Origin: Aquabacterium sp. A7-Y | Lineage (GTDB): Bacteria; Pseudomonadota; Gammaproteobacteria; Burkholderiales; Burkholderiaceae_C | Assembly (NCBI RefSeq): GCF_026153205.1 | Contig: NZ_JAPFBW010000003.1 | Location: 1 to 64,000, forward strand | Length of the DNA stretch: 64,000 nt | Direction of reading: 5' to 3' | Shown here: piece by piece, positions 9,044 to 18,825 of the stretch | How positions within the stretch are numbered: position 1 is the stretch's first letter | How the letters are laid out: each line of letters starts with the position of its first letter | Translations under genes and position numbers: made by a program | Notes under the pieces: generated by a model | Seen by the model: the letters and a program-made list of their open reading frames with translations, nothing else | Told to the model about the DNA's origin: nothing | Database searches by the model: none

Positions 9044-9515
9044 CCTGACCCGCGTGTTGCAACTCGATGCGATCGACCGCGCCATCCTGCAGGTGCTGCA
9101 GAGCAATGCCCGGCTGTCCAACGTGGAACTGGCCGAGCGCGTGCACTTGTCGCCCTCCGCCTGCCTGCGCCGGGTCAAGCAGCTGGAAGACAGCGGCGTC
9201 ATTGCACAGTACGTGGCTTTGCTCAATCCGAAAGCGGTGGGCCAGCCGGGTACGTCCTACACCATCGTCAACGTCGAGCGCACCACCCCCGATACCCTGC
9301 GCCGCTTCGAGCAGGCGGTGCTGGACGAGCCGCAGATCCTCGACTGCTTTTACGTAGCGGGCAGCAACGACTACCTGCTGCGCTTCACCTACCGCGACGC
9401 GGAGGATCTGGAGCAGTTCCACACCGAGGTGCTGGCGCGGCTGCCGGGCGTGGTGCGGTCGAACTCGATGCTGGTGCTGCGCACCGTCAAGCGCACGACG
9501 GCCTTGCCGATCTGA
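9036..9515 (+). CDS. Lrp/AsnC family transcriptional regulator
   Basis: Probable regulator of the divergent polyamine operon. 159 residues, the normal length. The N-terminal winged helix (LDAIDRAILQVLQSNARLSN, then AERVHLSPSACLRRVKQLE, roughly 8-55) is followed by the RAM/AsnC effector-binding domain, with DCFYVAGSNDYLLRFTYRD and the small-molecule site region. The ATG at 9036 is chosen; the ATG at 9005 is out of frame. Position and family suggest control by an amino acid or polyamine intermediate, which is inference. A repeated 10-mer overlaps its start. Confidence 0.88.
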   Translation: MRNLTRVLQLDAIDRAILQVLQSNARLSNVELAERVHLSPSACLRRVKQLEDSGVIAQYVALLNPKAVGQPGTSYTIVNVERTTPDTLRRFEQAVLDEPQILDCFYVAGSNDYLLRFTYRDAEDLEQFHTEVLARLPGVVRSNSMLVLRTVKRTTALPI

Positions 9516-9888
9516 CACCTGCGCCGAGCGGGAGCGGCTTTGTGCTTCAGCTGCGGCGCGCGCCAGCTGCCAGCATGGATAGCCCCACGCGAAATGCGCC
9601 GCCGCCTGGACGGTCTGCTCCGCATGACCGTAGGGCGGCGCGGACACCCGCTTCATTTCATATCCAGGAACGCTGCTTCCACATTATGAAAAATGAAATT
9701 GGTGCAGTGCGCAAAAATCTTTCATTGTGAAAAACGATATTCCGCATCCCGAAAAGATGTGCCTAAGTTGTTGATTGTTATAGATGTGATGCTGTGTCTT
9801 ATATAAGACATAAGTGTCGCCAAAGCCGGCCGCCACCCTTAAGCTAAAGCCCATCGACACACCTGTTTTTCACCTACCGGAGGTCCCC
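9516..9888. other. intergenic region with TTTCAT/ATGAAA repeats, ahead of aceA
   Basis: No gene seen. An AT-rich stretch contains TTTCAT at 9656, ATGAAA at 9686 and again at 9693, and the small palindrome TTTCA-TTG-TGAAA near 9720-9732. A perfect 16-bp palindrome follows at 9795-9810 (listed separately). The base composition is much lower in GC than the flanking genes, as expected for a regulated promoter region. Confidence 0.5.
9795..9810. promoter_or_regulatory. perfect palindrome TGTCTTATATAAGACA ahead of aceA
   Basis: A 16-bp perfect dyad lies 79 bp upstream of the aceA ATG. It overlaps a plausible -10 (TTATAT at 9799-9804), with TTGTTA at 9775-9780 as -35 and an 18-bp spacer. A dimeric repressor here would block RNA polymerase. 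The binding protein is not identified in the window. Confidence 0.6.
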
Positions 9889-11187
<1,299 letters not shown>

Positions 11188-11209
11188 TCTCAGCCGAACC
11201 GCCTCCTCG

Positions 11210-11236
11210 GCGCCAGGCTGGACCCCGGCCTGGCGC
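11210..11236 (+). other. 9-bp hairpin directly after aceA
   Basis: Arms GCGCCAGGC (11210-11218) and GCCTGGCGC (11228-11236) form a perfect stem with a 9-nt loop, 22 bp after the aceA stop. There is no T-run, so it is not an intrinsic terminator by itself. It may stabilise the 3' end of the transcript. Confidence 0.5.
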
Positions 11237-11276
11237 AGTGTGAGAAGCTCGCGAAAGCATCTGATGTGATGCATTG

Positions 11277-11309
11277 GCCCGGCCGCAGCCCCTGCGGCCG
11301 GGCATTTTT
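11277..11309 (+). terminator. intrinsic terminator of aceA
   Basis: 11-bp GC-rich stem (GCCCGGCCGCA at 11277-11287, TGCGGCCGGGC at 11293-11303), a 5-nt loop, then A and five T. It separates aceA from the thrS transcription unit. Confidence 0.88.
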
Positions 11310-11322
11310 ATGCGTGCTGCGG

Positions 11323-11328
11323 TAGAAT
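11323..11328 (+). promoter_or_regulatory. possible -10 of the thrS leader promoter
   Basis: TAGAAT at 11323-11328 is the best -10-like hexamer between the aceA terminator and the thrS leader peptide. No convincing -35 was found at the expected distance, so this is weak. A start near 11335 would give a leader RNA of about 185 nt before thrS. Confidence 0.3.
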
Positions 11329-11372
11329 TCGGGCCAACTTTCACCAGCAAGAGCGAGAAAGGCACACCGGTT

Positions 11373-11414
11373 ATGACACCGCGAACTACGACCACCCCCT
11401 TCACTGAGGTTTAG
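11373..11414 (+). CDS. threonine-rich leader peptide of thrS (MTPRTTTTPFTEV)
   Basis: A 13-codon ORF with six threonine codons (ACA, ACT, ACG, ACC, ACC, ACT), four of them consecutive at 11385-11396. It is preceded by GAAAGG at 11357-11362, 10 nt before the ATG, and ends at TAG 11412-11414. It lies 107 bp upstream of threonyl-tRNA synthetase and is followed by mutually exclusive hairpins and an intrinsic terminator. This is the layout of an amino-acid attenuator such as thrL or pheM. Ribosome stalling on the Thr codons, when charged tRNA-Thr is low, would expose the antiterminator and raise thrS expression. The function is inferred; the codon run and structures are read directly from sequence. 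Confidence 0.82.
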   Translation: MTPRTTTTPFTEV

Positions 11415-11482
11415 TCGGTCGGCCGCGGCTTGCGTTTGTCTTTTTCGAACCCATGAAAGCGCGGCGACCCCCGCGCTTTTTT
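11379..11482 (+). promoter_or_regulatory. transcription attenuator of thrS (segments 1:2, 2:3, 3:4)
   Basis: Segment 1 is CCGCG (11379-11383) plus CGACC (11389-11393), inside the leader ORF. It can pair with segment 2, GGTCG (11417-11421) plus CGCGG (11424-11428). Segment 2 (GGTCG, bulged G, CCGCG; 11417-11427) can instead pair with segment 3, CGCGGCGACC (11460-11469), to form the antiterminator. Segment 3 otherwise joins the terminator stem 11456-11464/11471-11479 with its T-run. A ribosome stalled at 11385-11396 masks segment 1 and favours 2:3. One reaching the stop at 11412 covers segment 2 and favours termination. The pairings were checked by eye. Confidence 0.78.
11456..11482 (+). terminator. 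attenuator terminator ahead of thrS
   Basis: 9-bp stem AAAGCGCGG/CCGCGCTTT with a 6-nt loop, running into six T (11477-11482). It ends 39 bp before the thrS ATG, so read-through is required for thrS expression from the upstream promoter. Confidence 0.88.
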
Positions 11483-11521
11483 GTTTTGGGCGTCCTGGTT
11501 CAGGCGCCATGAGAGGTCAGC

Positions 11522-13441
11522 ATGGTTTCAGTTCAGTTGCCGGACGGCTCCAAGCGTGAGTTCCCCGGCCCCGTCACGGTGGCGGAAGTCGCGGCATCCA
11601 TCGGTGCCGGCCTGGCCAAGGCCGCCATCGCCGGCCGCGTCGGCCAGGGCGATGCCGCCCAGGTGGTCGACACCAGCCACCGGATCGAGCAGGACACGGC
11701 ACTGGCCATCGTCACCGAGAAGGACCCCGACGGCCTGGACGTGATCCGCCACTCGACGGCCCACCTGCTCGCCTACGCCGTGAAGGAGCTGTTCCCGGAG
11801 GCCCAGGTCACCATCGGCCCAGTGATCGAGAACGGCTTCTACTACGACTTCGCCTACAAGCGCCCCTTCACGCCTGATGACCTGCAGGCCATCGAGAAGA
11901 AGATGACCGAGCTGGCGAAGAAGGACGAGAAGGTCGAGCGCCGGGTGTTGCCGCGCGATCAGGCGGTCGAGTACTTCAAGGGCCTGGGCGAGCACTACAA
12001 GGCCGAGATCATCGCCAGCATCCCGGCCAACGAGGACGTCTCGCTCTACAGCGAGGGCGGCTTCACCGACCTGTGTCGCGGCCCGCACGTGCCCAGCACC
12101 GGCAAGCTCAAGCACTTCAAGCTGATGAAGGTGGCCGGCGCCTACTGGCGCGGCGATCACCGCAACGAGCAGCTGCAGCGCATCTACGGCACCGCCTGGG
12201 CCACCAAGGACGAGCTGCAGCAGTACCTGCACATGCTGGAGGAGGCCGAGAAGCGCGACCACCGCAAGCTGGGCCGCGAACTCGACCTGTTCCACATCGA
12301 CGACCACGCGCCGGGTGTCGTGTTCTGGCATCCGAAGGGCTGGACCGTGTGGCAGTGCGTCGAGCAGTACATGCGCGCGGTCTACCGGGACAACGGCTAC
12401 AAGGAGGTCAAGGGCCCCCAGCTGCTGGACAGCAGCCTGTGGGAGAAGACCGGCCACTGGGACAAGTACCGAGAGAACATGTTCACGACCGAGAGCGAGA
12501 AGCGGGACTACGCGCTCAAGCCGATGAACTGCCCGGGCCACGTGCTGATCTACAAGCAGGGCATCAAGAGCTACCGCGACCTGCCGCTGCGCTACGGCGA
12601 ATTCGGCCAGTGCCACCGCAACGAGCCCACCGGTGGCCTGCACGGCATCATGCGGGTGCGCGGCTTCACGCAGGACGACGGCCACATCTTCTGCACCGAG
12701 GAACACATCCTGCCCGAGTGCACCGCCTTCACGGCGCTGCTGCAGAAGGTGTACCGCGACTTCGGCTTCACCGAGATCATCTACAAGGTCGCGACCCGCC
12801 CCGAGGCCCGCATCGGCTCCGACGAGAACTGGGACAAGGCCGAACATGCGCTGATGGAGAGCCTGCGTGCCTCTGGCTGCGAGTTCAGCATCGCCCCGGG
12901 CGACGGCGCCTTCTACGGCCCCAAGATCGAGTACACGCTCAAGGATGCGATCGGCCGGCAGTGGCAGGTCGGTACCATGCAGGTCGATTTTTCGATGCCA
13001 GGGCGCCTCGGTGCGGAATATGTCACGGAAGCCGGCGACCGCCGCGAGCCCGTGATGCTGCACCGCGCCATCGTCGGCAGCATGGAGCGTTTCATCGGCA
13101 TCCTGATCGAGCAGCATGCCGGCGCGCTGCCGGTCTGGCTCGCTCCGGAGCAGGTCAAGGTGCTCAATATCACCGACGCGCAGGCCGACTATGTGAAAGA
13201 GATCGTCAAATCTCTGCAAAAACAAGGACTTAGGGCAGAGGCCGATTTGCGCAACGAAAAAATCACGTATAAAATCCGCGAGCATTCGTTGCAGAAGGTT
13301 CCCTACATCCTCGTTGTCGGTGACAAGGAGAGGTCGGCGGGAACCGTCGCAGTGCGCGCCCGGGGCAACCAGGACCTCGGTGTGATGTCACTCGACACCT
13401 TCTCCCAGAGGATTGCAAGCGACATTGCGCAAAGGGTGTGA
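11522..13441 (+). CDS. thrS: threonyl-tRNA synthetase
   Basis: Class II synthetase charging tRNA-Thr. 639 residues, matching the family (E. coli 642). An N-terminal TGS domain (about 1-62: [20 protein letters not shown]) precedes the second additional domain with the editing-site signature [19 protein letters not shown]. The catalytic core has the zinc cysteine at about C337 in [18 protein letters not shown]-type motif 2 residues and motif 3 near the C-terminal half. The anticodon-binding domain starts near 535. The ATG at 11522 follows GAGAGG. Expression is probably controlled by the upstream Thr attenuator. Confidence 0.97.
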   Translation: MVSVQLPDGSKREFPGPVTVAEVAASIGAGLAKAAIAGRVGQGDAAQVVDTSHRIEQDTALAIVTEKDPDGLDVIRHSTAHLLAYAVKELFPEAQVTIGPVIENGFYYDFAYKRPFTPDDLQAIEKKMTELAKKDEKVERRVLPRDQAVEYFKGLGEHYKAEIIASIPANEDVSLYSEGGFTDLCRGPHVPSTGKLKHFKLMKVAGAYWRGDHRNEQLQRIYGTAWATKDELQQYLHMLEEAEKRDHRKLGRELDLFHIDDHAPGVVFWHPKGWTVWQCVEQYMRAVYRDNGYKEVKGPQLLDSSLWEKTGHWDKYRENMFTTESEKRDYALKPMNCPGHVLIYKQGIKSYRDLPLRYGEFGQCHRNEPTGGLHGIMRVRGFTQDDGHIFCTEEHILPECTAFTALLQKVYRDFGFTEIIYKVATRPEARIGSDENWDKAEHALMESLRASGCEFSIAPGDGAFYGPKIEYTLKDAIGRQWQVGTMQVDFSMPGRLGAEYVTEAGDRREPVMLHRAIVGSMERFIGILIEQHAGALPVWLAPEQVKVLNITDAQADYVKEIVKSLQKQGLRAEADLRNEKITYKIREHSLQKVPYILVVGDKERSAGTVAVRARGNQDLGVMSLDTFSQRIASDIAQRV

Positions 13442-13450
13442 GCGCAGGCG

Positions 13451-13497
13451 GCCGGGTGTCGCCGCGCGGCGCCCGGCGGGCCGTGTGTGTTTTTTTA
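13451..13497 (+). terminator. weak hairpin plus T-run between thrS and infC
   Basis: GCCGGG (13451) can pair with CCCGGC (to 13477) around an inner CGCCGC/GCGGCG palindrome. The run of about eight T begins 12 nt further on, too far for a textbook terminator. It may partly attenuate thrS read-through into infC, or be a 3'-end remnant. Confidence 0.35.
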
Positions 13498-13526
13498 TTG
13501 GGGCGGGACCCCTGAGGATCTGAGCC

Positions 13527-14075
13527 ATCGCTACTTTCATGGACCGGCGCACTCCCAACGTGGAGCGCAAGCATCGTCTGAATCGGGAAATCACCGCGCC
13601 GGAAGTCCGGCTGAACGGGCCCGACAATGAGCCGATCGGTATCGTCAGCCTGCAGGAGGCACTGCGGCTGTCACAGGAACACGACGTGGACCTGGTCGAG
13701 ATCGCGCCGACAGCGACGCCGCCGGTCTGCCGCCTGATGGACTACGGCAAGTTCAAGTATCAGGAGCAGAAGAAGGCAGCGGAGGCGAAGGCCAAGCAGC
13801 ACGTCATCGACATCAAGGAAGTGAAGTTCCGCCCCGGCACTGACGAGGGCGACTACCAGATCAAGCTGCGCAATCTGCGCCGCTTCCTTGAGGAAGGCGA
13901 CAAGGGCAAGGTCACGCTGCGCTTCCGCGGCCGCGAGATCACGCACCAGGAACTTGGCATGCGCCTGCTGGAGCGGGTGCGCGACGACCTGACGGACGTG
14001 AGCGTGGTCGAGAACATGCCCAAGCTCGAGGGACGCCAGATGATCATGGTGCTGGCGCCCAAGAAGAAGAAATAG
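13527..14075 (+). CDS. infC: translation initiation factor IF-3, probable AUC start codon
   Basis: IF-3 binds the 30S subunit and proofreads start codon choice. The body ([27 protein letters not shown] onward in two parts, IF3-N then IF3-C) is unmistakable. A frame opening at ATG 13539 has no nearby Shine-Dalgarno, since GAGG at 13514-13517 is 21 nt away. The same GAGG lies 9 nt before ATC at 13527, which reads ATC-GCT-ACT-TTC-ATG. The encoded (f)M-A-T-F start resembles the M-A-T start of related IF-3 proteins. Rare AUU/AUC starts are the basis of infC autoregulation in E. coli, so I place the start at 13527 (182 residues). Using 13539 instead gives 178. Confidence 0.85.
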   Translation: MATFMDRRTPNVERKHRLNREITAPEVRLNGPDNEPIGIVSLQEALRLSQEHDVDLVEIAPTATPPVCRLMDYGKFKYQEQKKAAEAKAKQHVIDIKEVKFRPGTDEGDYQIKLRNLRRFLEEGDKGKVTLRFRGREITHQELGMRLLERVRDDLTDVSVVENMPKLEGRQMIMVLAPKKKK

Positions 14076-14229
14076 ACAAACAGGTCGGACGGCCTCCTCG
14101 ACGAGGCCCCCACACCCGTTTCGATACCCTGCCACCGGTTTGGTCGCCAAGGCAGGGCAAGTGGCCCGGGGCCGGCAAGACCGCGAAAGGTTCGCGGCGC
14201 CTCACGGGCACAACGAAAAAGGAGCAGTC

Positions 14230-14433
14230 ATGCCCAAAATGAAGACCAAGAAGAGCGCGGCCAAGCGGTTCCGCGTTCGTCCGGGTGGCACCGTCAAGCG
14301 CGGTCAGGCTTTCAAGCGCCACATCCTCACCAAGAAGTCCACGACCCGCAAGCGCCACCTGCGCGGCGCGGCCAACGTGCACGAGACCAACATGGGTCAC
14401 ATCGCTCAGATGATGCCCTTCGCTGGCCTGTAA
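14230..14433 (+). CDS. rpmI: 50S ribosomal protein L35
   Basis: Small basic protein of the large subunit, 67 residues. The family start [17 protein letters not shown] and the [24 protein letters not shown] core are both present. The ATG at 14230 has GGAG at 14221-14224. A longer frame from 14140 is spurious. It lies 154 bp after infC and 22 bp before rplT, the conserved infC-rpmI-rplT order. In other bacteria L20 represses this unit through the infC-rpmI region; the 154-bp gap would be the place to look. Confidence 0.96.
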   Translation: MPKMKTKKSAAKRFRVRPGGTVKRGQAFKRHILTKKSTTRKRHLRGAANVHETNMGHIAQMMPFAGL

Positions 14434-14455
14434 TCTAGGTTGAAGGAGAAGACAC

Positions 14456-14815
14456 ATGCCTCGCGTTAAACGTGGTGTAACCGCACGCGCCCGCCACAAG
14501 AAGATCCTGGCCCTGGCCAAGGGCTTCCGCGGTCGCCGCAAGAACGTATTCCGCATCGCCAAGCAGGCGGTGATGAAGGCCGGTCAGTACGCCTACCGTG
14601 ACCGCCGTGCCAAGAAGCGTGAGTTCCGCCGTCTCTGGATCGCCCGTATCAACGCGGCGGCCCGTGAGCAGGGCATCACCTACAGCAAGTTCATGAACGG
14701 CTTGAAGAAGGCTTCGATCGAGATCGATCGCAAGGTCCTGGCCGACATGGCTGTGAACGACCCGGCTGCTTTCGGCGGCATCGTCGCAAAGGTGAAGGCT
14801 CAGTTCGCTGCTTGA
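14456..14815 (+). CDS. rplT: 50S ribosomal protein L20
   Basis: Large-subunit assembly protein, 119 residues, with the standard [21 protein letters not shown]-terminus and [19 protein letters not shown]. The start at 14456 follows AAGGAGAAG. It is the last ribosomal-protein gene in the unit and is followed by three hairpins and a terminator before pheS. In E. coli L20 is the translational autoregulator of the operon. Confidence 0.97.
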   Translation: MPRVKRGVTARARHKKILALAKGFRGRRKNVFRIAKQAVMKAGQYAYRDRRAKKREFRRLWIARINAAAREQGITYSKFMNGLKKASIEIDRKVLADMAVNDPAAFGGIVAKVKAQFAA

Positions 14816-14828
14816 TTGCCGTGATAGC

Positions 14829-14875
14829 GTCGGGGTCCTGATCCCGACCACTGCGATGCCCCGGGCAACCGGGGC
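14829..14875 (+). other. two tandem hairpins after rplT
   Basis: GTCGGG...CCCGAC (14829-14848) and GCCCCGG-GCAA-CCGGGGC (14858-14875, loop g65-a68) follow rplT and precede the intrinsic terminator. They may be RNA-processing or stability elements, or part of control of pheST. Confidence 0.45.
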
Positions 14876-14882
14876 CAGCAAT

Positions 14883-14912
14883 AAAGGCCGACACCTGGTG
14901 CGGCCTTTTTTT
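14883..14912 (+). terminator. intrinsic terminator/attenuator between rplT and pheS
   Basis: AAAGGCCG (14883-14890) pairs with CGGCCTTT (14901-14908), with extra CACC/GGTG pairs inside. The T-run extends to 14912. pheS begins 53 bp later, so pheST needs read-through or its own promoter. E. coli has a Phe attenuator (pheM) at this place, but no Phe-rich leader was found here. Confidence 0.85.
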
Positions 14913-14965
14913 ATGTCCCGACCCAACCCCACAGGCGGTGCAAGCCGCATGTCCGACTGTTAAGC

Positions 14966-16003
14966 ATGAACGAGCTCGATCAACTGGTCGCCGAGGCGCG
15001 TGCGGAGTTCGGCCAGGCCGATGCGCCGGCCGACCTGGAGAACGCCAAGGCCCGCTACCTCGGCAAGGCCGGCCGCCTGACCGAACTGCTCAAGGGGCTG
15101 GCCCAGCTGCCGCCCGACGAGAAGAAGGCCCGCGGTGCCGCCATCAACGTCGCCAAGCAGCAGGTCGAGGCTGCGCTGACCGAGCGCCGCCAGGCCCTGG
15201 CCGACGCTGAACTGGAGCAGCAGCTCAAGGCCGAGGCGCTCGACGTGAGCCTGCCCGGCCGCAAGCGTGGCAATGCCGGCCTGCATCCGGTGACGCGCAC
15301 CATGGAGCGCATCGAGGCCATCTTCGCCTCGATGGGCTTCGACGTCGCCGACGGCCCCGAGATCGAGGCCGACTGGTTCAACTTCACCGCGCTGAACACG
15401 CCCGCCGACCACCCGGCGCGCTCGATGCACGACACCTTCTATGTCGAAGGCGGCCACCTGCTGCGCACCCACACCAGCCCGATGCAGATCCGCCATGCGG
15501 TGCAGCACGTCAAGAAGCACCGGGCGCTGCTGGACGCCGGACAGCCCATGCCCGACATTCGGGTCATCGCGCCGGGCCGCACCTACCGGGTCGACAGCGA
15601 CGCGACGCACTCGCCGATGTTCCACCAGGTCGAAGGCCTGTGGGTGGGCGAGAACGTCAGCTTCAAGGACCTGAAATCGGTCTACGTCAGCTTCCTGCGG
15701 GCCTTTTTCGAGACGGACGACATGCAGATCCGTTTCCGCCCCAGCTACTTCCCCTTCACCGAGCCCAGTGCCGAGATCGACATGATGTTCAACAGCGGGC
15801 CGCTCAAGGGGCGCTGGCTGGAGGTGTCGGGCTCGGGCCAGGTGCACCCGCAGGTGATCCGCAACATGGGGCTGGACCCGGAGCGCTACATCGGCTTCGC
15901 CTTCGGCTCGGGCATCGACCGCCTGACCATGCTGCGCTACGGTGTGAATGACCTGCGCCTGTTTTTCGACGGCGACCTGCGTTTCCTCTCGCAGTTCAAG
16001 TAG
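14966..16003 (+). CDS. pheS: phenylalanyl-tRNA synthetase alpha subunit
   Basis: Catalytic subunit of the alpha2-beta2 PheRS. 345 residues: N-terminal coiled coil (about 1-85), then the class II core. Landmarks are [27 protein letters not shown], the HTSPMQIRH motif, [19 protein letters not shown] and motif 3 [13 protein letters not shown]. The start at 14966 ([10 protein letters not shown]) has no clear Shine-Dalgarno. A short upstream frame ends 2 nt before it, which could allow coupled initiation. It is 15 bp upstream of pheT. Confidence 0.96.
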   Translation: MNELDQLVAEARAEFGQADAPADLENAKARYLGKAGRLTELLKGLAQLPPDEKKARGAAINVAKQQVEAALTERRQALADAELEQQLKAEALDVSLPGRKRGNAGLHPVTRTMERIEAIFASMGFDVADGPEIEADWFNFTALNTPADHPARSMHDTFYVEGGHLLRTHTSPMQIRHAVQHVKKHRALLDAGQPMPDIRVIAPGRTYRVDSDATHSPMFHQVEGLWVGENVSFKDLKSVYVSFLRAFFETDDMQIRFRPSYFPFTEPSAEIDMMFNSGPLKGRWLEVSGSGQVHPQVIRNMGLDPERYIGFAFGSGIDRLTMLRYGVNDLRLFFDGDLRFLSQFK

Positions 16004-16018
16004 TCAAGGATCCGATCC

Positions 16019-18436
16019 ATGCAATTCCCAGAATCGTGGCTGCGCGAGTTCTGCAACCCGCCGCTCGGCACCCAGGAGCTGGCCGACCTGCTCACCATGT
16101 CCGGGCTGGAGGTCGAAGAGCTGCGGCCGGTGGCGCCGCCTTTCACGGGCGTGGTGGTGGCCCGGGTGCTCGAGGTCGAGCGCCATCCCAATGCCGACCG
16201 CCTGAACGTCTGCCAGGTCGACGCCGGCACCGGCCAGACCCTCAACATCGTCTGCGGCGCGCCGAATGTGCGCCCCGGCATCAAGGTCCCCTGTGCCCTG
16301 GTGGGCGCGGAACTGCCGCCCGGTGCGGACGGCCAGCCCTTGCGCATCAAGCTCGGCAAGCTGCGTGGCGTCGAGAGCCAGGGCATGCTGTGCTCGGCGC
16401 GCGAGCTCAAGCTCTCGGAAGACCACGGTGGCCTGTTGATCCTCGCCGACGACGCCCCGGTGGGCCAGGACATCCGTGAGCACCTGAAGCTCGACGACAC
16501 CCTCTTCACGCTCAAGCTCACGCCCAACCTGGCGCACAACCTGAGCGTCTTCGGCATCGCGCGCGAGGTCTCGGCGCTGACCGGTGCGCCGCTCCGACAG
16601 CCCGGCTTCCCGCCGGTGCCGGTGAAGCACGACGCCCGCCTGCCGGTGAAGATCGAGGCGGCCGACCTGTGCGGCCGCTTCTCGGGCCGCATCATCCGCA
16701 ACGTCAACACCCAGGTGCAGACGCCGGCGTGGATGGTCGAGCGCCTGGAGCGCTGCGGGCAGCGCCCGGTGAGCCCGCTGGTGGACATCTCCAACTACGT
16801 GATGTTCGAGTACGGCCGGCCTTCGCACATCTTCGACCTCGACAAGATCCATGGCGGACTGACGGTGCGCTGGGGCCGCGAGGGCGAACGGCTGAAGCTG
16901 CTCAACGGCAACACCATCGAGGTCGACAGCCAGGTCGGCGTGATCGCCGACGACCAGGCGGTCGAATCGCTGGCCGGCATCATGGGCGGCGACGCGACCG
17001 CGGTGTCCGATGCGACGCGCAACATCTATGTCGAGGCCGCCTTCTGGTGGCCGCAGGCGGTGGCCGGGCGCTCGCGCCGCTACAACTTCTCGACCGATGC
17101 CGGCCATCGTTTCGAGCGCGGCGTCGATCCGTCGCAGACGGTGGAGCACATCGAGCGCATCTCGGCGCTGGTGCTGCAGATCTGCGGCGGCGAGGCCGGT
17201 CCGATCGACGACCAGGTGCTGCGCCTGCCGGAACGCAAGCCGGTGTCGTTGCGCGTCGAGCGCGCCGCCAAGGTGATCGGCATGCCGGTCACGCAGCAGC
17301 AATGCGCCGAGGTGTTCCGTCGCCTGGGCCTGCCATTCACCGAGGCGCCCGGCCTGCTGACCGTGACGCCGCCGAGCTCGCGTTTCGACCTGCAGATCGA
17401 GGAAGACCTGATCGAGGAGGTGATCCGCGTCATCGGCTACCAGCAGCTGCCCGACACGCCGCCGCAAGGCCCGGTGGTGCCCAAGGCGCTGCCCGAGGGG
17501 CGTCGCGCGCTGCATGCGGTGCGCCATGCACTGGCCGCGCTGGACTACCAGGAGACGGTGAACTTCAGCTTCGTCGAGGAAGCCTGGGAGCGCGAGCTGG
17601 CCGGCAACGAGCAGCCGCTCAAGCTGCTGAACCCGATCGCGAGCGCCCTGAGCGTGATGCGTTCCTCGCTGATCGGCAGCCTGATCCAGGTGCTGCGTTT
17701 CAACCTCGCACGCAAGGCCGGCCGGGTGCGCGTGTTCGAGATCGGCCGTGTGTTCCTGCGTGACCCGCAGGTGGTCGACAGCGACACCACGGTCGGCGGC
17801 CTGCACCAGCCGCTGCGCGTCGCGGGCTTGGCGTACGGCCCCGCCAGCGAGCTGCAGTGGGGCCAGGTCGATCGCCTGGTGGACTTCTTCGATATCAAGG
17901 GCGACCTGGAGATGCTGCTGGCGCCGCTGTCGCTGCGTTTCGAGGTGGCGACACATCCGGCGCTGCATCCCGGCCGTTCGGCCAGCGTGATGCTGGGCGA
18001 TCAGGTGGTCGGCCATGTCGGCGAGCTGCATCCCCGCTGGCGCCAGCGTTATGAGCTGCCGCTGGCCCCGGTGCTGTTCGAACTCGACGCCGAGGCGCTG
18101 ATCCGCCGTCCGGTGCCCGAGTACAAACCGATCTCGCGGCAGCAGGCGGTGCACCGGGACATTGCCGCCATCGTCGACGACAAGGTCAGCCACGCCGCAC
18201 TGATGGAGGCGATCCGCTTGGCGCCCACCGGCGGCCTGGTGCGCGACGCCCGCCTGTTCGATATCTACAAGCCCAAGGCCGCCACGGCCGACATCGCGCC
18301 CCATGAGCGCAGCGTCGCGGTGCGGCTGGAGTTGCAGGACGAGGACAGCACGCTCACCGACGAGCGCATCGACACCGCGGTGCGCGCCGTGATCGACACC
18401 CTGGGGGCCCGTCTCGGCGCCCGCCTGCGCGGCTAG
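16019..18436 (+). CDS. pheT: phenylalanyl-tRNA synthetase beta subunit
   Basis: Structural and editing subunit of PheRS, 805 residues, the proteobacterial long form. Domains in order: N-terminal tRNA-binding OB fold (about 40-150, [12 protein letters not shown] then [13 protein letters not shown]), B3/B4 editing domain ([13 protein letters not shown]), B5 domain, the core catalytic-like fold, and a C-terminal FDX-ACB anticodon-binding domain ([20 protein letters not shown] to the end). The ATG at 16019 follows AAGGATCC. It is 8 bp upstream of ihfA. Confidence 0.96.
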   Translation: MQFPESWLREFCNPPLGTQELADLLTMSGLEVEELRPVAPPFTGVVVARVLEVERHPNADRLNVCQVDAGTGQTLNIVCGAPNVRPGIKVPCALVGAELPPGADGQPLRIKLGKLRGVESQGMLCSARELKLSEDHGGLLILADDAPVGQDIREHLKLDDTLFTLKLTPNLAHNLSVFGIAREVSALTGAPLRQPGFPPVPVKHDARLPVKIEAADLCGRFSGRIIRNVNTQVQTPAWMVERLERCGQRPVSPLVDISNYVMFEYGRPSHIFDLDKIHGGLTVRWGREGERLKLLNGNTIEVDSQVGVIADDQAVESLAGIMGGDATAVSDATRNIYVEAAFWWPQAVAGRSRRYNFSTDAGHRFERGVDPSQTVEHIERISALVLQICGGEAGPIDDQVLRLPERKPVSLRVERAAKVIGMPVTQQQCAEVFRRLGLPFTEAPGLLTVTPPSSRFDLQIEEDLIEEVIRVIGYQQLPDTPPQGPVVPKALPEGRRALHAVRHALAALDYQETVNFSFVEEAWERELAGNEQPLKLLNPIASALSVMRSSLIGSLIQVLRFNLARKAGRVRVFEIGRVFLRDPQVVDSDTTVGGLHQPLRVAGLAYGPASELQWGQVDRLVDFFDIKGDLEMLLAPLSLRFEVATHPALHPGRSASVMLGDQVVGHVGELHPRWRQRYELPLAPVLFELDAEALIRRPVPEYKPISRQQAVHRDIAAIVDDKVSHAALMEAIRLAPTGGLVRDARLFDIYKPKAATADIAPHERSVAVRLELQDEDSTLTDERIDTAVRAVIDTLGARLGARLRG

Positions 18437-18444
18437 GCGAAAGG

Positions 18445-18792
18445 ATGCCCATGGAGCGACCGATTTCACCGTCCATCGAGACGCCGACCCTGACCAAGGC
18501 CGAACTGGCCGACCTGCTGTTCGAGCGCCTGGGCCTGAACAAACGCGAGTCCAAGGACATGGTCGAGGCGTTTTTCGAGATCATCCACGAGAGCCTGGTG
18601 AGCGGCGAGGATGTCAAGCTCTCGGGCTACGGCAACTTCCAGATCCGCCGCAAGGCGCCTCGGCCGGGCCGCAACCCGCGCACCGGCGAGGCCATCCCGA
18701 TCAAGGCCCGCAATGTCGTGACCTTCCACGCGAGTCACAAGTTGAAGGGCGTCGTGCAAGGAGACATACCTGCCGGGGAGGAGTTCGAGTAA
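18445..18792 (+). CDS. ihfA: integration host factor alpha subunit
   Basis: Nucleoid protein that bends DNA as a heterodimer with IhfB. Such bending is needed at sigma-54 promoters like the one proposed at hmp. 115 residues: an N-terminal extension of about 15 residues on the family core ([20 protein letters not shown]), then [22 protein letters not shown] and the DNA-intercalating arm around [20 protein letters not shown]. pheT-ihfA-merR is a conserved order in proteobacteria. Confidence 0.93.
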   Translation: MPMERPISPSIETPTLTKAELADLLFERLGLNKRESKDMVEAFFEIIHESLVSGEDVKLSGYGNFQIRRKAPRPGRNPRTGEAIPIKARNVVTFHASHKLKGVVQGDIPAGEEFE

Positions 18793-18825
18793 AGTCTCCA
18801 GTTGCCTCCGATCTCATTGATTTAT

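Noticed and set aside
11210-11236. second terminator after aceA
   Set aside because: Good stem but no T-run. Kept only as a hairpin; the real terminator is at 11277-11309.
16004-18469. 821-codon minus-strand frame opposite pheT
   Set aside because: Antisense shadow of a highly conserved gene, with low-complexity composition.
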